This document shows, in pieces, positions 5,108 through 7,164 of a stretch of DNA of 7,164 nucleotides. Below the pieces are notes generated by a model that was given only the letters and a program-made list of their open reading frames with translations, ran no database searches and had not been told where the DNA came from. This DNA comes from an uncultured Prevotellaceae bacterium (lineage in GTDB: Bacteria; Bacteroidota; Bacteroidia; Bacteroidales; Bacteroidaceae). The translations under genes and the position numbers were made by a program. The stretch's first letter is position 1. Each line of letters starts with the position of its first letter. The stretch is taken from NCBI GenBank assembly GCA_946539475.1, contig CAMNHM010000138.1, forward strand, positions 1 through 7,164, read 5' to 3'.

Positions 5108-6440
5108 CTACCTTATCATATTCGCGTGCGCGATAGCATCATGCTCTGACGACGATAAGTTCACGACGTCGCCAGCGGCCTTGCTCACCTTCTCGACCGA
5201 TTCGGTGAAGATGGACACGGTCTTCTCCACCGTTGGCTCCAGGACTTATGACTTCTGGGTGTTCAATCGTACCGATCGCGGGCTGCGCCTGCAGAGTGTC
5301 TATCTCAGAATGGGCAACCAAACGGGTTTCCGCGTCAATGTCGACGGTTCCTATCTCGATAACACGTTAGGATCGGTGGTGAACGACCTTGAAGTACGTA
5401 GCGGCGACAGCTTGCGCGTGTTCGTTGAGCTCACTGCTCCACGTAATCAGCAGCTCGAACCGCAGGCGGTGGAGGACAGGCTGGTGTTCGCCCTCGAGAG
5501 CGGAGTGCAGCAGTATGTTACGCTCTGCGGGTGTTCGTGGGATGCGGTAATCAGCGACAGCATCGTCGTCAGTAGCGACACGCTGATAGAGAGCCGGCAG
5601 CCCATCGTCGTCATGCAGGGGCTGCGTGTCGATAGCGGCGCTACGCTGACTTTGCGCAACACCACACTCTATTTCCACTCGAAGGCCGGCGTCGATGTCT
5701 ATGGCACGCTGAAGACTGAGAACAGCGTCCTGCGTGGTGATCGTCTCGACCACATGTTCGATTACCTGCCTTACGATCGCATCAGCGGACAGTGGCGGGG
5801 GCTGCGCTTCTTCCCCTCGTCGTACGAAAATGAGCTCATCGCTACCGAGATACGCAATGCTGAGGATGGTATCGTCTGCGACTCGACTGAGCTGCGTACC
5901 GATCGCCAGCGACTCTATATGGAACGCAGTATCGTGCACAGTAGTGCTGGTCATGGGCTGCAGGCTTTCAACTCGTGGGTAGGGCTGTTGCGCTGTCAGT
6001 TCTCGAATGCCGCGGGCGATTGTGTGGCATTCTATGGCGGCGCAGTGGTGATGGACCATTGCACGGTTGCCCAGTTTAATGTGCTGGGAACCAGTCGCGG
6101 AGCAGCCCTCCGCTTTGCTAATTTCTACGGCGACTATACCTATCCGCTGCAGCAAATGCGGATGACGAACTCCATCGTTACAGGCTACGATGACGACGTG
6201 GTGATGGGGCAGACAATGGAGGACGACTCCACGACCGCCTTCAGCTACTACTTTGAGCGTTGCCTGCTGCGCACGCCGGCACTGGAAGATACGGTGAACT
6301 GCCGTGACATCCTTTGGGAGACAAAGGACGACAGTATCCAGGGTGCAGCTCACTTTCGCGCTGTAATGGATCGTGAGATGATCTACGACTTTCATCTTGA
6401 CTCGCTATCAACAGCTCAGGGAATGGGCTGTTACGACTGA
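5091..6440 (+). CDS. Surface-type lipoprotein with Ig-like N-terminus and right-handed beta-helix
   Basis: The product has 449 residues and no known catalytic function; it resembles a family of Bacteroidota lipoproteins annotated only as beta-helix or hypothetical. Residues 1-17 form a lipoprotein signal peptide, with lipobox IASC and acylated C18. The following SDDDK is acidic, like the lipoprotein export signal that sends Bacteroidota lipoproteins to the cell surface. Residues about 25-145 look like an Ig-like beta-sandwich (TFSTDSVKMDTVFSTVGS, then a FALESGVQQ strand). Residues about 165-430 show short repeated beta-strand turns (GATLTLRNTTLYFHSKAG, DGIVCDS, GHGLQAF, GDCVAFYGG) and the RGDRLDHMF..LPYD..SGQW block (215-236), as in a parallel beta-helix. 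No catalytic site is evident; adhesion or glycan contact is only a guess. The ATG at 5091 is chosen because it gives a proper signal peptide; an in-frame TTG at 5049 adds a very basic leader. The C-terminus ends abruptly at GMGCYD. Confidence 0.85.
   Translation: MKRTFLYLIIFACAIASCSDDDKFTTSPAALLTFSTDSVKMDTVFSTVGSRTYDFWVFNRTDRGLRLQSVYLRMGNQTGFRVNVDGSYLDNTLGSVVNDLEVRSGDSLRVFVELTAPRNQQLEPQAVEDRLVFALESGVQQYVTLCGCSWDAVISDSIVVSSDTLIESRQPIVVMQGLRVDSGATLTLRNTTLYFHSKAGVDVYGTLKTENSVLRGDRLDHMFDYLPYDRISGQWRGLRFFPSSYENELIATEIRNAEDGIVCDSTELRTDRQRLYMERSIVHSSAGHGLQAFNSWVGLLRCQFSNAAGDCVAFYGGAVVMDHCTVAQFNVLGTSRGAALRFANFYGDYTYPLQQMRMTNSIVTGYDDDVVMGQTMEDDSTTAFSYYFERCLLRTPALEDTVNCRDILWETKDDSIQGAAHFRAVMDREMIYDFHLDSLSTAQGMGCYD
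6410..6432 (+). other. 9-bp stem-loop at the end of the lipoprotein gene
   Basis: AACAGCTCA (6410-6418) pairs with TGGGCTGTT (6424-6432), with one G-U pair and a 5-nt GGGAA loop, 8 nt before the end of the stop codon. No T run follows, so it is not a convincing terminator; it may be an mRNA processing or stability element between the lipoprotein and leuB, or chance. Confidence 0.35.
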
Positions 6441-6464
6441 TATCAATACTAAACAAACTGAGAT

Positions 6465-7164
6465 ATGAAACTGAAGATTGCTGTTTTGCCAGGTGATGGC
6501 ATCGGACCAGAGATTATGGAGCAGGGCGTGGCTGTTTTGGATGCCATCGCTCGCAAGTTCGGACATGAGTTTGAGTATGAGGAGGCAGTTGTCGGGGCAA
6601 CCGCCATCGACGCGGTGGGCAATCCCTATCCCGATGCTACCCATGATGCCTGTATGCGTGCTGATGCGGTGCTCTTTGCTGCTGTCGGCTCGCTGAAGTA
6701 CGACAACGATCCTACATCGCCCATACGCCCTGAGCAGGGACTCCTGGCCATGCGTAAGAAGCTGGGACTCTTTGCAAACGTCCGTCCAGTAGCCACATTC
6801 GACTGCTTGCTCCATAAGTCTCCGCTGAAGGAAGAACTGCTGCGCGGAGCCGATTTCGTCGTCATCCGTGAGCTGACTGGAGGTATGTACTTTGGCGAGA
6901 AGTACCAGGACAACGATCGGGCTTACGACACCGATGTCTATACGCGTCCTGAGATTGAACGTATCTTGAAAGTGGCCTTCGAGATGGCCCAGAAGCGCAG
7001 GAAACACCTGACTGTTGTCGATAAGGCGAATGTGCTGGCCAGCTCGAGGCTGTGGCGCCAGATTGCCAAGGAGATGGAACCTCAGTATGCCGATGTCACG
7101 ACTGACTACATGTTCATCGACAATGCCTCGATGCGCGTGCTTACCGAGCCTCGCTTCTTCGATG
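6465..7164 (+). CDS. leuB: 3-isopropylmalate dehydrogenase (3' partial)
   Basis: The enzyme oxidises and decarboxylates 3-isopropylmalate with NAD+ to 2-ketoisocaproate, the third specific step of leucine synthesis, in the cytosol as a homodimer. About 233 of roughly 350 residues are present and the frame is open at the window end. Visible family features are GDGIGPEI (10-17), the substrate-binding arginines R97 and R107 in [15 protein letters not shown]135 and Y142 in [12 protein letters not shown]187 in VVDKAN, and the metal-binding Asp in FIDNASM (D219). The RPExGLLxxRK and GGMYFG forms fit LeuB better than isocitrate or tartrate dehydrogenase. The ATG at 6465 places GDGIGP at residue 10 as is usual. 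It lies 24 nt after the lipoprotein stop with no recognisable promoter between, so read-through from the lipoprotein is possible. No other leu gene is in the window; leuA, leuC and leuD could lie downstream or elsewhere. Confidence 0.96.
   Translation, partial: MKLKIAVLPGDGIGPEIMEQGVAVLDAIARKFGHEFEYEEAVVGATAIDAVGNPYPDATHDACMRADAVLFAAVGSLKYDNDPTSPIRPEQGLLAMRKKLGLFANVRPVATFDCLLHKSPLKEELLRGADFVVIRELTGGMYFGEKYQDNDRAYDTDVYTRPEIERILKVAFEMAQKRRKHLTVVDKANVLASSRLWRQIAKEMEPQYADVTTDYMFIDNASMRVLTEPRFFD

Noticed and set aside
5367..6395. 342-codon minus-strand frame opposite the lipoprotein gene
   Set aside because: It lies wholly within a gene with a lipoprotein signal peptide and family features; its translation has no domain or signal I recognise and is best explained as a codon-bias shadow.
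1..7164. Mobile element, CRISPR array, tRNA or rRNA
   Set aside because: No transposase or integrase, no spaced direct repeats, no cloverleaf or conserved rRNA sequence was seen on either strand.

Overview
The window looks like Bacteroidota chromosome, most probably a Prevotella-type Bacteroidales. The main reasons are an HtpG with the Bacteroidota N-terminus and C-terminal insert, a lipoprotein whose lipid Cys is followed by an acidic surface-export type motif, a TTG-N20-TATCTTTG promoter of the Bacteroidota -33/-7 class, A-rich leaders in place of strong Shine-Dalgarno sites, and an arabinanase-type GH43. This is inferred from the sequence alone. All recognisable genes are on the + strand; the long minus-strand frames are shadows.

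Layout. (1) Positions 1-2068 are the end of a polysaccharide-degradation operon: the C-terminal part of a secreted protein with a beta-sandwich accessory domain, then 5 bp later a secreted GH43 with an arabinanase-type catalytic domain and a C-terminal ricin-like beta-trefoil. Both proteins carry a similar Gly-Phe-Gly-Arg/Gln/Pro-rich low-complexity insert. Two consecutive stem-loops (2070-2166) close the unit. (2) Positions 2195-4324 hold htpG, the bacterial Hsp90, starting at 2264. Just upstream is a match at every defined position to the sigma-54 (-24/-12) consensus, the strongest regulatory signal in the window. (3) Positions 4346-5021 hold a reverse rubrerythrin (N-terminal rubredoxin, C-terminal diiron domain) with its own -33/-7 promoter. 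A perfect 13-bp inverted repeat fills the spacer of that promoter, and an AT-rich palindrome lies upstream of it. (4) A 14-bp terminator-like hairpin at 5067-5107 has the start codon of the next gene in its loop. That gene (5091-6440) encodes a surface-type lipoprotein with an Ig-like N-terminal domain and a beta-helix. (5) leuB (3-isopropylmalate dehydrogenase) starts at 6465, 24 nt after the lipoprotein, and runs off the window.

The genes do not form one pathway: glycan degradation, protein folding, peroxide defence, a cell-surface protein and leucine synthesis lie side by side. htpG and the rubrerythrin are both stress genes but appear to have separate promoters. I see no mobile element, CRISPR array, tRNA or rRNA, and no clear new multi-gene system. 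The most interesting material is regulatory: the sigma-54 site before htpG, the palindrome inside the rubrerythrin promoter, and the hairpin over the lipoprotein start codon.
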